Both the position numbers and the translations under genes were made by a program. A stretch of 64,000 nt of DNA from Oscheius onirici (lineage: Eukaryota > Nematoda > Chromadorea > Rhabditida > Rhabditidae). The stretch spans positions 5,952,001 to 6,016,000 of the forward strand of contig OW051472.1 in assembly GCA_932521025.1 (NCBI GenBank), in the 5' to 3' direction. Below are positions 21,131-33,000 of the stretch, in pieces; the first letter of the stretch is position 1, and every line of letters starts with the position of its first letter. The notes under the pieces are model-generated. The model searched no databases. It worked only from the letters and a program-made list of their open reading frames with translations, and was not told where the DNA came from.

Positions 21131-24100
21131 ATGCCATCCATCCACCTCTTCCTCCTGCTGCTCTTCTTACCCATATGTGTCTTGACCATAGAGGTCAATC
21201 TGGACAATGAGACCGAGTTCTGGATGGATATTCTCGAGTACGCGGAGAGCAACGGGGTCGGAAGGTATGCTATTCCTGCCCAAAACAATTTAATTTCATG
21301 CTACGGCTCCGACCTGTAAACTGTATCCGTGTTTTGCGGAAACGTTAAAACTGTCTAAGCTTCATATTTGATCGTATTTTGCTTAAAGTTTCAAGTTCAG
21401 ATCTGTTCTGCACAAGTTGATAGACGAAAAACACAGTGAACAACACGAGGACCACCATCACGTATCCCACGGAATAAAGGTGGCTTCTTGGCATTTCGAG
21501 TACGTGAAAGAGCCATTAATGCTCACCTTATTCGTGATCGTCATTGGTCTTTTCAAACTCTGTAAGCCAGTAGTATTCTATCCAAAACAATTATCTAGGC
21601 TACCATCACGTACCCTGGTTGCAGTCACTGGTTCCTGAATCTTGCGCCCTCATCGTGGTTGGAGTCATTTGTGGATCCGTTTTCATGTAATTTGGACAGG
21701 AAATAAAAGGAAAAGACAGTTTCAGTGGCGATACAACACACGATTCCATCAAATTCCTCGAATTTAACTCGAAAACTTTCTTCTTTTTCCTCCTGCCACC
21801 GATTATTCTGGAAGCTGCATATTCTCTCAAAGACAAGGCTTTCGTCGAAAATATAGGCACGATCGTCATCTATGCGGTTGTCGTGAGTACTTGTTTCAAA
21901 AACTTATCAAAAAGTAAAACAAAATGACGGGGATAGAACTTGTATCACCCAGACAGTTTATATGGCCATTAGGCCATGCTTAGGCCCCTGCAATGTCCGG
22001 TCGTTCAGTTCTACATTTAGGGAACAATTCTGAACATTGTACTGATCGGCGGCTTCCTCATCATATTCTCCGAGCTCGGAATGATGGGCAGTTTTCGAAT
22101 TGGTCCTCTCGACTGTCTCCTCTTTGCTTCACTCATCGCCGCTGTCGATCCAGTTGCTGTAAGTCTAGCATCTAAAGAGAAATTATTTGATCCAGGTGCT
22201 GGCAATCTTCCAAGAAGTCGGAGTCAACAAGATGCTCTACTTCATGGTTTTTGGAGAATCTCTTCTGAATGATGCCGTGACGGTCGTCTGTTACAATCTC
22301 CTCGTCGAGTTCAAAGATCTCACAGAGTTTCACTTCTCCGATGTTTGTTGGGTCTCCCTCCAAAATTCAGAGTTTCGCAGATTCTACTCGGCTTCGCTGC
22401 CTTCCTCTGTGTCTCTCTTGGCGGTCTCTTCATCGGACTCATCTGCGGTCTTCTCTCGACTCTCATCACCAGATACACAGAACATGTTCGAGGTAATACT
22501 CTCGTTACACTTCTGAGTCAAATTCCCAGTTGTCGAGCCGGTGGTTCTCTTCGGATTCGCGTATCTCTCCTACATGGGCAGTGAACTCTTTCACTTTTCT
22601 GGAATCATTGGGTAAGTAACGACTATTTTCAGAAGAAAATCTGCTTAGAATTATCGCCTGCGGTCTGTTTCAATCTCACTACGCCTGTAGCAACATAGCT
22701 TCAAAATCGTACATCAGTGTCACCTACTTTACGAAAGTCACCAGGTAAGCGATCAGAAATGAACTGTAGAAAGAACAAAACAGCTTATCAGGCGCATGAA
22801 TTAACGAGCGAATTCCCCGGTACCGTTCGAGTGATAGTATCGAGTGAGAGAGCTTTCGATTGCAGAATATGTAGATCATCAAAAATATATCCAATTTGTG
22901 ACTGCATTCCGGTAATACAGAAGAAGTGAATTTCAGTGCCGTCGCTGAATCGTTGATTTTCATAGTTCTGGGTGTAATGCTCGTCAATGAGCAGGAATGG
23001 TTCTGGTCCGAATGGCATCCACTATTCTCCCTCTACTCTGTTCTTCTATGTATCTTTGTCAGAGCAGCTGGTATGTCTTTGTACAGATCGCAGAACTCTT
23101 TCAGTTGTTTTCTTCCTGACCTACATTGTCAATCATTTCACTGGCGGCGTTCGATTCATCTCCTTCCAAGAACAGCTCATTATGGTCAGTTGGTCCTCTC
23201 GATCAATTCTAGACAAGTCTAGGCGTATGGAGGACTGCGAGGGGCCGTCTCTTTCTGTCTCGCATTCATGATTTCCAACGACGTCGCCATAAAAGACACA
23301 CTCTTATCCGCTACCTACATGGTCATCCTTTTCACCGTTTTCGTTCAAGTAAGCTGTGTCCCAGAGACTTTAGCTTTGAGTGCGCACCAACTCGTATACC
23401 ATAGAAACTGCGAATCAACAAGATGACGTATAGTCTGTCATTCGCTGAGTATTCGAACGAACACGTAAAGGTTTAGTTATGCTTTTCAACAGACTATATT
23501 CAATTTCAATGCGCATTCTCTAAAGAATACTAGTTGGCGCAAAAGCAAAATGGCACATTCGGTCCATCATTGTTTAGGGAATGACCATCAAGGCGCTCGT
23601 CCGTTTTCTGAACATCCGTCTTGCGAAGAAAGAAGACAAATTTTACATGTTTATGGAGTTTAATCGGGGAATGATTGGTCATCTTTCTCAGGGAGTCGAG
23701 ACTATTTGCGGCTACAAGGACTACGGTTATGTGGTAAGCGTCTCCTCACTTTTGAGTATCTCTTATCCTCAGGCGATTCTGACCAGATGGTCTCGTAAAT
23801 ATCTCCGTCCGCTGCTGGAAAAGAACTACCACGAGAGACGACAGCGAGAAGGTAAGCTAGTCGAAATGGACAGAGCGGCGACGGTGAGGGAGGCGATGAG
23901 AGTCAGTGCCTCTACTGGAAGCTTCAAACGAGTCGAGGAGATGGTCGAGAGTGGAGAAATTACGAAAGATCTGCTGGATGAGGAGGATCAGCATCAGGAT
24001 ATCGAGAAGACGACTGACGAGCTCACTTCGATCTCGAAAATTCGTCAACTGTTGAAGAATCCTCTGGATCAGGTACCGTAAAACTTCTATACATTATACT

Positions 24101-24522
24101 TTTCTTTTCAGTTTTACAACAACCGAAACCTGGTAGGAGAGGCAGAAAATGAGAAAAAGAAGGAGCAGGCATTGAATAACATGAAATTGTTGCAAAGACG
24201 AGCAAGGGGACTTGATCAGTAAATTTAGGTAGCTCCAGAAATACTCAAAATTCTGTTTAGGAAGAAAAGAACAATCTTCGGCTTGAGAAAGAAGTCGTCC
24301 AGAAAGAAGACAACCCAGCAGGGACTCATCATGGCTGCCATGGGATCACTAGGAGTTCATGCAATGAATGCCAATACCGAAGAAGGTAGGAATCTAGACT
24401 CTTTTTGTGTTATCGTGTCTTCAGAGCCATGCGCTTCTTCTCCTCCTGACGACGACCTCGGCATAATGATGACCCGGGAAGATTCAGAACATCAGCTCTA
24501 CACAATAACAGAGACCGAATAA
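21131..24522 (+). CDS. Na+/H+ exchanger (NHE/NHX, SLC9 family)
   Basis: The start at 21131 gives a signal-like hydrophobic segment ([15 protein letters not shown] in approximate form). A His-rich stretch leads to the transport domain: [51 protein letters not shown], then [13 protein letters not shown] (the conserved ND and E of NHEs), [14 protein letters not shown], and [11 protein letters not shown], the diagnostic GGLRGA. About ten to twelve membrane spans result. The cytoplasmic tail is long and charged ([21 protein letters not shown] region) and ends TITETE. The protein exchanges Na+ for H+ at a plasma or organelle membrane. Introns are short except the one before [10 protein letters not shown] (about 240 nt), which holds a repeat. 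Confidence 0.93.
23380..23545. repeat. Small inverted-repeat element in exchanger intron
   Basis: Left end GTGCGCACCAACT (23380-23392), right end AGTTGGCGCA (23532-23541). The arms are imperfect and resemble those at 20821-20890. Probably a decayed MITE. Confidence 0.35.
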
Positions 24523-25024
24523 CAAGATCTCCTTGTCCGTTGTACTTAAGCGCTATTATTTGTGGACATTGTGTCATAAACTATTTGCACGTGATGGAGA
24601 TGCGTGTTTATAGCAGAAAAACTCTCTGAAAATGAACAGCAAGAAGGAAACAGACAGAAACTAAGGAAACTCCGGGAAAATAATATAACCTCGTTTGAAT
24701 TGGCGCGTTAAAGGACTGGCTGACAGTTACCGTATACCTTCTTTTATGCCCATCTTTCCCCAAGTATCAGCTATTTCAAAGATTTTTCAGTATCTTTTTT
24801 TACCGCTATCTTGCACGCAGAAAAACTCTTTCCGCAAAAGCTTTTCTTTTCGATTGTTATGTACAACAGTTTTTGATTATTTTTTGGAAGGAACGTATGA
24901 ATTTCCTACGACCCGTATTTGCAATACCGTTACATTTTCCGGGGTTTTTTTTAGAGGAATATGTCGACCTTTTTCTGCTTTCCGGAAGACGATGTAAGTT
25001 TATTTTCAGGTCCCATTTGTTATT
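24523..25024. other. Spacer before the Y-box gene
   Basis: About 500 AT-rich nt with no convincing ORF. GTAAGTTTATTTTCAG ends 15 nt before the Y-box start and can act as a trans-splice acceptor or the end of a 5'UTR intron. Confidence 0.35.
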
Positions 25025-25889
25025 ATGACTGGAGAAGCCGTCGAAGTAGCTGCTGATGCTCTTGAGAAGCAAGTCGGAGATATGAAGATTTCGGAAATGG
25101 GCGATAGTGTCAAGCCGGAGAAGAGGACTGAAAAGGGTTCCCCGAGAAAGGTTAGCGTATTTTTGCCATTCATTTCAATTTGCTTCTTCCAGGGACGCTC
25201 CTACGAGGAGCGTTTGAAGGAGTGGGAGGAGAAGCAGGTGAATAAGGAAGTGGTCGAACGTGGCTGCAAGGGTACCGTCAAGTGGTATTCGGTTTCGGGA
25301 CGCTATGGTTTCATTGCCCGCGGAGACGGTATCGACGATGTGTTTGTGCACCAAAGTGCCATCACCAAATCTACCGCCGAGAAGTTCTGGCAGCGTAGCC
25401 TTGGTATGGTTTTTTCAGTTTTAAATTAAAGTGGAATCTTCAGCCGATAACCAAAAAGTCGAATTCGATCTTCTCAAGGGAGAGAAGGGTCTCGAAGCCG
25501 GCAACGTCACTGGACCCGATGGCGAACCCGTCAAATCTTCCCCATTCCGACGATTCTTCAACTATCCTCGCGGTGCGAAGTACGTAGGAAGAAGACGCGA
25601 AAGGATGCCCAAGAAGGAAGGAGAAGAGGCAGACGGCAAGGACGAAGGTGGCGATGAGAAACCGCGCCGCCGCTTCAGGAACCGCCCTCGTCACAACAAG
25701 AACAAGCCCGATAATGAGGTTTGCTTTATGTAGCGTGTTATGTTCCATATTCTCCAGAAGAAGGACGGAGAGGAGAAGCCCAAGCGTGTGCGTCATCGCC
25801 GCAACAAGTCTGAGTCTAAGCCTGATGCTGCGGAAAATGTTAAGGAAGGTGGAGAAGATGATGCTCCTACAGCCGACGCGAAGGAGTGA
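25025..25889 (+). CDS. Y-box (cold-shock domain) RNA-binding protein, CEY type
   Basis: Four exons. An acidic/mixed N-terminus leads to a cold-shock domain: GCKGTVKWYSVSGRYGFIAR with RNP1-like core YGFI, then DDVFVHQSAI (RNP2) and VEFDLL.GEKGLEAGNVTGP. The C-terminus has basic/acidic tracts (RRRERMPKK, EKPRRRFRNRPRH, KPKRVRHRR), as in nematode CEY-1 and vertebrate YB-1. Y-box proteins bind mRNA broadly and affect its stability, packaging and translation. The last intron is short (about 45 nt). Near-complete agreement with the family leaves little doubt; which cey paralog it equals I cannot say. Confidence 0.93.
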
Positions 25890-26048
25890 AGCTCGAATCC
25901 TCTCAAACTTTTTTTTGTTTCTGATCCCCCACTAGTATCACTCGATTACTAGTGTTTTTCACATTTCATGTTAATAACATATTTTGTACAGTAAAACTGC
26001 ACAAACCCGGTAAAAGCTTGACATTTTACTTGGCCTTTCTCGATCTTA

Positions 26049-26742
26049 TTGAAAACATTTCTTCACGGAAAAAGGTTCTGGTTCCGGGAGTCTAATTCTT
26101 TGCTCTGCTTCTACTCGTTGATGTACCAACAACGAAATGATGCAGAACGTCTATGTACACGGACGCTGGATGCAAGAAGACGAAGGAAAAGATGCCTTCT
26201 CTCGCCGCTGCCCTTCTCGAAGACATCTTCATTGATTAGCAAGTCAGGAATTGTCTCGAAGGATCGGAGCTGGTTGTGCAGCGGTGAATCGTCACCGCCT
26301 CATTCTCACCAAGAGGTCCGTTTTGATGAAGAGACAAGTTATCTGATCTACGTCTTCCCACGTTTGTTGTACGCAAGCAAAATCTGGAGTCTTCGAAGTG
26401 AAAGAAGGAAGCTCGCAGCCGTAAAACGAAAAGAGCTATCGCTTCTAGATCGAGTGACAAACGAGATTGTCAGAAGGAGGACCGAGCTGCCCAATATTTT
26501 GAACTTGGCTTGGAAGCGTAAGGTGAAATAGGCGATACGACTAATTGAGATGAACGGTGAAAGATGGCCTAACAATAAGGCGACGATTGAATGGATTCCA
26601 ATGGGTCAACGAAGAAGGCCATATAAGTGAGAGAAAGAAGAATTGGGGAAAGCTAGCTAGCGAATCCAGAGAGGAGGGCGAAGAGTGGGCAAGAACCATG
26701 AGAGCAGCAGATCAGAACCTCCCTTTGATACCGACATACTAA
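26049..26742 (+). mobile_element. LINE 3' end (RTE-like), decayed
   Basis: The reading includes FPRLLYASKIWSLRSERRKL, LSLLDRVTNEIVRRRTELP, then after an in-frame stop LIEMNGERW and WIPMGQRRRP. These are the same C-terminal LINE motifs as at 8010-8515 (ASETW, DRRTNEW, DRW..EW). There are at least two in-frame stops and a frame change. It lies between the Y-box gene and the 3' end of the convergent astacin gene, 49 nt from the latter's stop. Confidence 0.7.
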
Positions 26743-26790
26743 TGTGTAAAGTTTTTGAAGCTTTTATTCTTTTTTTACAGTAGTGATAGC

Positions 26791-29700
26791 TCATTTGCTC
26801 CGATTACAGTTATTACAACTTTTGATGCAGTTGCTGCTAACCCAACTGTTCGTCCTGCACAGGCCCTGTAAAGCCCAAGCTCCACAATATACGTTCCGGT
26901 CGTCGCATCCTAGAATTGTTTTTTTTTTCACGAAGAGACAAATAACCGACCTGGCATACAGTACATCTTGTTCAGAAGTTCTGAATCAGCTGCGCTCATT
27001 TGATCTCGTTGTCCTAGCCTTCTCACATTGTTTGCGTAATCAAATTTCGGTTTCATCGTGACTTTCTGCGAATCGATCGCACCCGTATAAGCATGGTAAT
27101 GCATGATTGAGGAGTAGTCATATCTTACGCCGTATCTGTTCTTCTGTTGTATAATCGTGTGAGCAATGAACTAACGTGGTAAAGAGTTTCGCATCGACTA
27201 CGACGAACGTGTCGTACATCTGAGGGTTGACGTTATTCCACGCGATTTCGAGGTACTGATCTCGGTCAGGACGAAGTTGCTGATGAGCCACACCGAGGGC
27301 ATGAAGAGTCTCATGGAGAGCAACTCCTCTGTTCTGAACAAGGCAGTTTTATATAGGCTGAACCAGCAAGGACGATATCTTTACCGCCTCTCTTTAAATT
27401 TCGGGAACTCGAGAAGAAATCTCAATTTTCTAGCATTACAAAACTAAAAAATGTGTACGTGAGCTAGTAAATTGAGATTTCTTTCTGAAGTTTAGAGGGG
27501 CGACTAACATTCTGACATCCAAAGCTGAGATAGATGGGATTAGCCGGGTCGTTCTTGCCCACATACGACAATCCGCAGCTGTAAATTTTCTAATTGAAAT
27601 GGTCATAACTTGACCTACAAAGTAGCCGATTCAACTTTGTAGTAATGAAGATAGCCAGAGGTTGGAGCAGCTCGTACTTCTTGGAAGCGGAGACACGTTT
27701 TTGTTTGGATCTCGCGAATAGCTCCTCTGACATCGTTCTTGTCCAGTTCCTCGAGACTCTCGTCCAAGTAGTATTGAATAGGCTGGTAAGGATTCCACAT
27801 CTTGACTGGGTCTTCTTCGAAAAAGACGGCTGCTCGCCGTCTCCGCTTCTCGATCTGTCTTCTCTGCATTCTCGTCATTCTGTGATCGTTCGACTTGTCA
27901 AATAGTTCCGGATGGGGAGCAGTTGCTCCAACTCCTGCCTTACCCAGCTCGTTGAGCATAAAATGTGCCTGTTTCTCGGTCAGCAGGATATCCGAGTCGA
28001 AGACGCCGTTGTCGGCAGGAACAACCTATTCTTTTCGATCAGTCAAGAGTGACCATCTACTCACAGCATGACCAAGGTTGGCCTTTTCCAGAAGACTCTC
28101 TTTCAGCTGCTGAGTTCGGTCAAATCGAAGCTGAATGGCATCAGACTGATCTTTTCCAAACTTTTCCTGCTCAAAGTCGAAAATCTAAAGTCAGATGAGC
28201 TTTTCGAAAAAAGGAAGATGACCTTGGCTTGAACAAGCTGTCTTTGTTTGATGGCAGTCGGTGGTTGATTCTTGCACGAGTGTCTCCTACAGACGCCTTC
28301 GAGACTATTGACTGCATTGCCATCCAGAAGACCGAGAATTTTGTTGTTCGTAGGAACAACTTGAGCCAGAGCTGGATCAACTCCTTTCAGCGGATCCTTG
28401 ATGTTGACCTTTGGTACTACGGGGAGCATGTTGCTGACACTTCCCATGATTGAACTGAGCATGCCGTTGAGCTGTGAGTACATTGGAACCTGATTTCCTC
28501 TGAAATTGCACATCTCTGCTAAACGGGATTAAATGTACCGGCAGTTGGGATGACCTGGAAAGCGTCGACAGAACTTTCTGGCCTTGCGATTCCATTCCTG
28601 TTGGCTCGGAGGCGGGCCTCTCTTCATCAGCTCCATATCCGTCACAACGTCGACTTTTGTAGCTGATTGGACAATGCTCAATGGAATGCTGGCAATCTGT
28701 TGGATCAAGCTGCTTAGTCCGGCAGGATTGTCTAAACCAATTGGATTGAATACAAGTAATGCTATATACTTTGAACACTATTGAGAATTCCTTGAAGTGC
28801 TCCTGCATTCAATCCACCTGCTCCTCCTTGTCCTCCAGCTATTCCGCCCAAAATTCCTCCCAACAAACCGCTTTGTTGGCCATCCTGACCTACTCTTCCC
28901 TGCTGCTGTTGCTGTCCTGAATCTCACGTTATAACACCCCCCAAACTTCACGAATTCGAGAAAAAAACCTCGCTTTTCTAGCAAGCCAGCTTAGTTATGC
29001 AAAGTTGTGGTGTTTGATGAACTCTACAAAACATCATAAAGCTGTAATTTCATGCATGAGATAGAAAAATGAGGTTCCTTCCAAAGATCCCGAAGTTTGT
29101 GGAGGACTGAACAGTCTCTGTCTTCTACCAGCGTTAAACTCACCGCCAAACAGCTGTCCCCAACCCGAACCTCCCTAAATTGTGTGTTTTTTCTTATTCT
29201 TGAAAAAGTTACTTGCTGACCGCCGTTGTTTCCAAAGAGTCCCCAGCCATTCCCTCTTCCTTGCTGTTGTCCTCCACCACCGCCGAGAAGACCTGAAATA
29301 GTGATCTTTGACTGTCGATCGCTATCTCAATTGCTTCTTACTCAAAGTGAGAATTGTGTGTAAATAGTAGGCAGATTAATATAACCTGTTAAAACAAAGA
29401 AGTTTCCCGAAAACATACCTGTAAACAAAGTAAATTGGCCTTTCAAATTATTTTGCTAACATTCGTTCCCGGGATCTGACTAGATACCTGCCCGGCTTGC
29501 TGAAGTCTCTAACGTTGAAACCGATTAAAACTTTAACTTAAAACTTAAGCGATCGTGATGCTGATTGGGAAGTGTTCAGAATATTAGGCCTTATTGTTAG
29601 TGTTACCTGACAGACGGCACCGAAAATGAAAGGGACTAGATATACAGTTCAAGTCGTTCCGAAAGAGCTTTACCAAAGGTATCCTATAAGTGGATCCAAG

Positions 29701-29954
29701 GAAATGGTCACTGTTTAGCTCTGACCGATTTCCTAGTGACTGGGACGGTGGACCAAACTAATAGATATTTTGAAATCCCCGTTGTAGATCACTCAGAATC
29801 TGCTTCATAAGTTTTCCTTATTGTTAGAAACTAGCTTATACTTACCGCCCAAAAGGCCCTGTCCTTCGACTCCCGCTACTAGCAATAAAATAAGAAAGAG
29901 GAAGACGTTCATCTGGCACTTGTTGACAGTGTTCGCCATTTTAAGAGCAGCCAT
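26791..29954 (-). CDS. Astacin metalloprotease with Gly/Gln-rich N-terminus and ShKT domain
   Basis: The start at 29954 gives a signal peptide (NVFLFLILLLVAGVEG). Gly/Gln-rich exons follow (29292-28780; GGGGGQQQGRG). A propeptide of about 250 residues runs from FCRRFPGHPNCR, and basic cleavage site RRRRAAVFFEED starts the mature enzyme. The catalytic zinc motif is HETLHALGVAH then RPDRDQY, and the Met-turn is YSSIMHY. The C-terminus is a six-cysteine ShKT domain (CDDRNVYCGAWALQGLC, SCNNC). Stop at 26791; AATAAA (minus) at 26763-26768. Nematode astacins (NAS) are secreted proteases acting in moulting, cuticle or digestion. In HETLH the usual HELxH leucine is Thr, which should not prevent zinc binding. 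The Asn-rich gene ends 109 nt upstream on the same strand. Confidence 0.9.
27386..27505. repeat. Foldback element in astacin intron
   Basis: Arms CCTCTCTTTAAATTTCGGG...GAAATCTCAATTTTCTAG and CTAGTAAATTGAGATTTCTTTCTGAAG...TTTAGAGGGG are near-complements around a short AT-rich loop. Same family as 28935-29108. Confidence 0.6.
28935..29108. repeat. Foldback element in astacin intron
   Basis: Outer arms CCCCCCAAACTTCACGAATT...TTTTCTAG and ATAGAAAAATGAGG...CCCGAAGTTTGTGGAGG are inverted copies. The centre holds the GTTGTGG...CTACAAA hairpin core (29004-29030). The intron lies between the Gly-rich exons. Confidence 0.6.
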
Positions 29955-30063
29955 CTTCGCCTGACAGCTTATCGTCTCGACCATCAGTTACTGCGCCCAA
30001 CCTTTTGTCTCAAAACGACCGACGTCATCGACGAGGAAACAGAGAGCATGTTTATTGAATCGT

Positions 30064-33000
30064 TCACAGAAGGATGTCGTAAAGAACTCCCAGATTCGAG
30101 CGCTTCTTTCTCTTCAGGACGCCCCAGTTTGAAGCAGAAGCTGATGAAGAACCAGCAGCGCTGGAGGAAGCGTGCTGGTAGTTGGACAGGGATTGTTGTC
30201 CTGAAACTCGGGTTTGTAAATTTATATGGCCAAATGGCGGAAACTGTTTATAATCAAACTATACCAGCTAAATCGGTGACGACGGATATGGAATGAACAC
30301 TTGTCTTGTCGCCAGAAGCCGAGACTCCTCCATTCACACTCATGTCTGAATAATGATAACTACTTGCATTGAAAACCTACTTCTAATCTGTCCGCCGTCA
30401 TTGAACACAAGACCAGTATTTGTGTTGACAGAACTGTTTCCGACTCCTCCACCCCAGCCCTCCATCATCGAGTTTCCACTGCTTCCAGATCCGTCAACAT
30501 TCACGAAGCTATTGCCAGTCATGTTGCTGTTCTGTCCAGATGCGGCACCGTTGGCCATGGCGGTCGAATCTAAAGCAAGTATTGACTTGTTTATTAGAGA
30601 AAAGAAGCTTATATTACAGCTGTATGTTCAAAGTCCCCCTTATCACTGGTCACAGAATAACTCACTGTTGGCAACTCCGTTGGTGTTGGCCAAGTCTCCG
30701 TGAGCTTCCAGAGCCAACGAAGAATTGTGATTATTGGCTCCAACGGCTGTTCCGTCTCCTTTCACGACAATTCGAAAGAAAGTTTTGTTATTTATTCTAC
30801 AAAAACTTACTGCGCCTCTCCATTCTTTGTATAGTTCGTGTTGACGATGATCGAGGCGTTTGAATTTTCGGAACCATGTCCCTGTACTCCTCCGTTACCG
30901 ATGGCTACTGAATACGGGTCGCTTTATTAAAATATAATCTCACGGGTTTCTCCGTTGTCGTCCTTGACTTTTACACCGTTTTGAACCGTCATCGAATGGT
31001 TCTTTCCAATTGCCGTTCCGTTCATCAGAACGTCACCATTTGCTCCGGCCTGAAAGGATGGATTCCGCTCTTTTACAATTCTTGAACGCGCAATCCCTGC
31101 AAATAGATAAATAACAAGGAGATAATTCCCGAGGGGTTTCAGATCGTTCTGGAGACTTACCTTATTGTCCAGAGACGTTTGAGAGTTGAGGTCAATGGCA
31201 CTGCTTCCGTCCGTGTTGATTTTCGAGTCTCCAAAAGCACTGACACCTGCAATCGATCCGACTTTTTAATAGGAAACTGTCTTTTCCGCAACTCTTTTCA
31301 GTCGCTCTATTCATTTCGTTTCGACCATGATCGAAGATTTTTTTGAAGGATTCGAATCGCGTTTTCATGTACTTTTTTGTTATACCGCCACAAAACTCTT
31401 TCAGTTGCTCCTTCACTGGGTTCCCGTCCAATATCTGATCTCCTACGTCCCTCAGCAGGAAAATTTTAAGATCAAAGCCACAGACATCAAGTTTTGTCGT
31501 CGAATAAAATCATTGACGGGAGAATCGACCGAAAATGAAGACAAGGAGATCATTACACTGTTTATGCGCTGGCAATTTGTAAGATTCTCACGGTTCATTG
31601 ACAACGTTCAGTCGAAGATGCCCTACCACATGGAATTGTCTGTCTACGCATTCACTGGCATGCCAGTTGTTCTAGAGGACAACATAAAGCGGGTATGTCA
31701 ATGACTAAAATTGAGGACGACAACCGTAACCCGAAATTCTGTGTTTTGCATTGTAAACTGGATACCCAGCCAAATTTCAGTCTGGGTATCCTTTTTGCGT
31801 GCTATGCGGATCTCACAATAACGGTGTTTCGGGTTCGGTCTTATTTTTTGAACAGACTGTCTATTTTAGGGACGTCTGGCACTTGATGAGCTCGAAGCTG
31901 TTCAGACCGGGCAGCTCATAGTGAGTTTCATATTTTGTTTTAAACGTATGCTCGCAGGAGTGTGGAGACTCGTTACCACAATATTACATGAAAACGTTGG
32001 ATACTCATCCAAAAGCTAGATGCGGAAACGGGTCTCTCCTCGAACAACCTTGAAGGTTTATTCACAGATCCGGAGAGAGGCTGAACAGACAGTTCCAGGC
32101 CTACCGCGAATTCGTATCCATTCTGACAAGAAGCGGAATCACGTCGGCCATGGTTCAAGAGGCTGCCAGTGAAATGAGCCAGCGCTGCTACTATTTCGAT
32201 CCATTTTTCCGAACTCGATCGACAATCAACTTGTTCGGAGAAGCTACGCTCTATCAGAAGGCCTTGGAAGAAATTACCGACATTATTGGCGAATGATCTG
32301 TTTATTGCATAAAGTTGGCTCGAGGGAGCGAGGCTTGTCACCGAAATCTGAGTAATGGTCACTCGGCGAGTGACATCATGTCTGCCCTGTGCGAAAAGCC
32401 AGCATGTGTTTACGCATTTTACCGAGCGGGATCCCGGATAGCATGCTGTCCTGTACAATTTCTTTTGGCCCGCGGCTCGGCCTTTCTTTTTCTCCGATAC
32501 ACCTGCTCCTTTCTTAGACTCGGGCGATACAAAACCCATCAATCCTTTCTTTTAGTTATCCTTATGATGCGCGTCCCTCTCTATTCCTGTTGATTGCCTC
32601 TCAAAAGTTAATCAAATCTTCTGATCGACGAAATGAGTCACATAGAGAGAGAAATAATCACATGACTTAATCGACCCCAAACCGTGATATTTCAGCTTTT
32701 AAACTATGCCTCGCCGTCGCAACAACCACTGGGCCGATAAGAAGAAACACAAGAAGAAGGTAATCGTTCGTTATTTTAAAGTATGTGCGTTTAGAAAGCT
32801 AATTCCAGTCCAATTCTGTCTAAAACTGTTGCAATCGCGTCGCCTCCGACTGCCGCTGGATTGATCGATTTGGAGAGCAGGTTGAAGGAGGTAAGACCAA
32901 ACTCAGAGAAAGGAGTGTTGTCTTTTCGGCCTTTTCTCGCATGTCTAGTAACGGCCAAACTGTTCGTTATACACAGAAAAATTGACATTTTCGCAGTATA

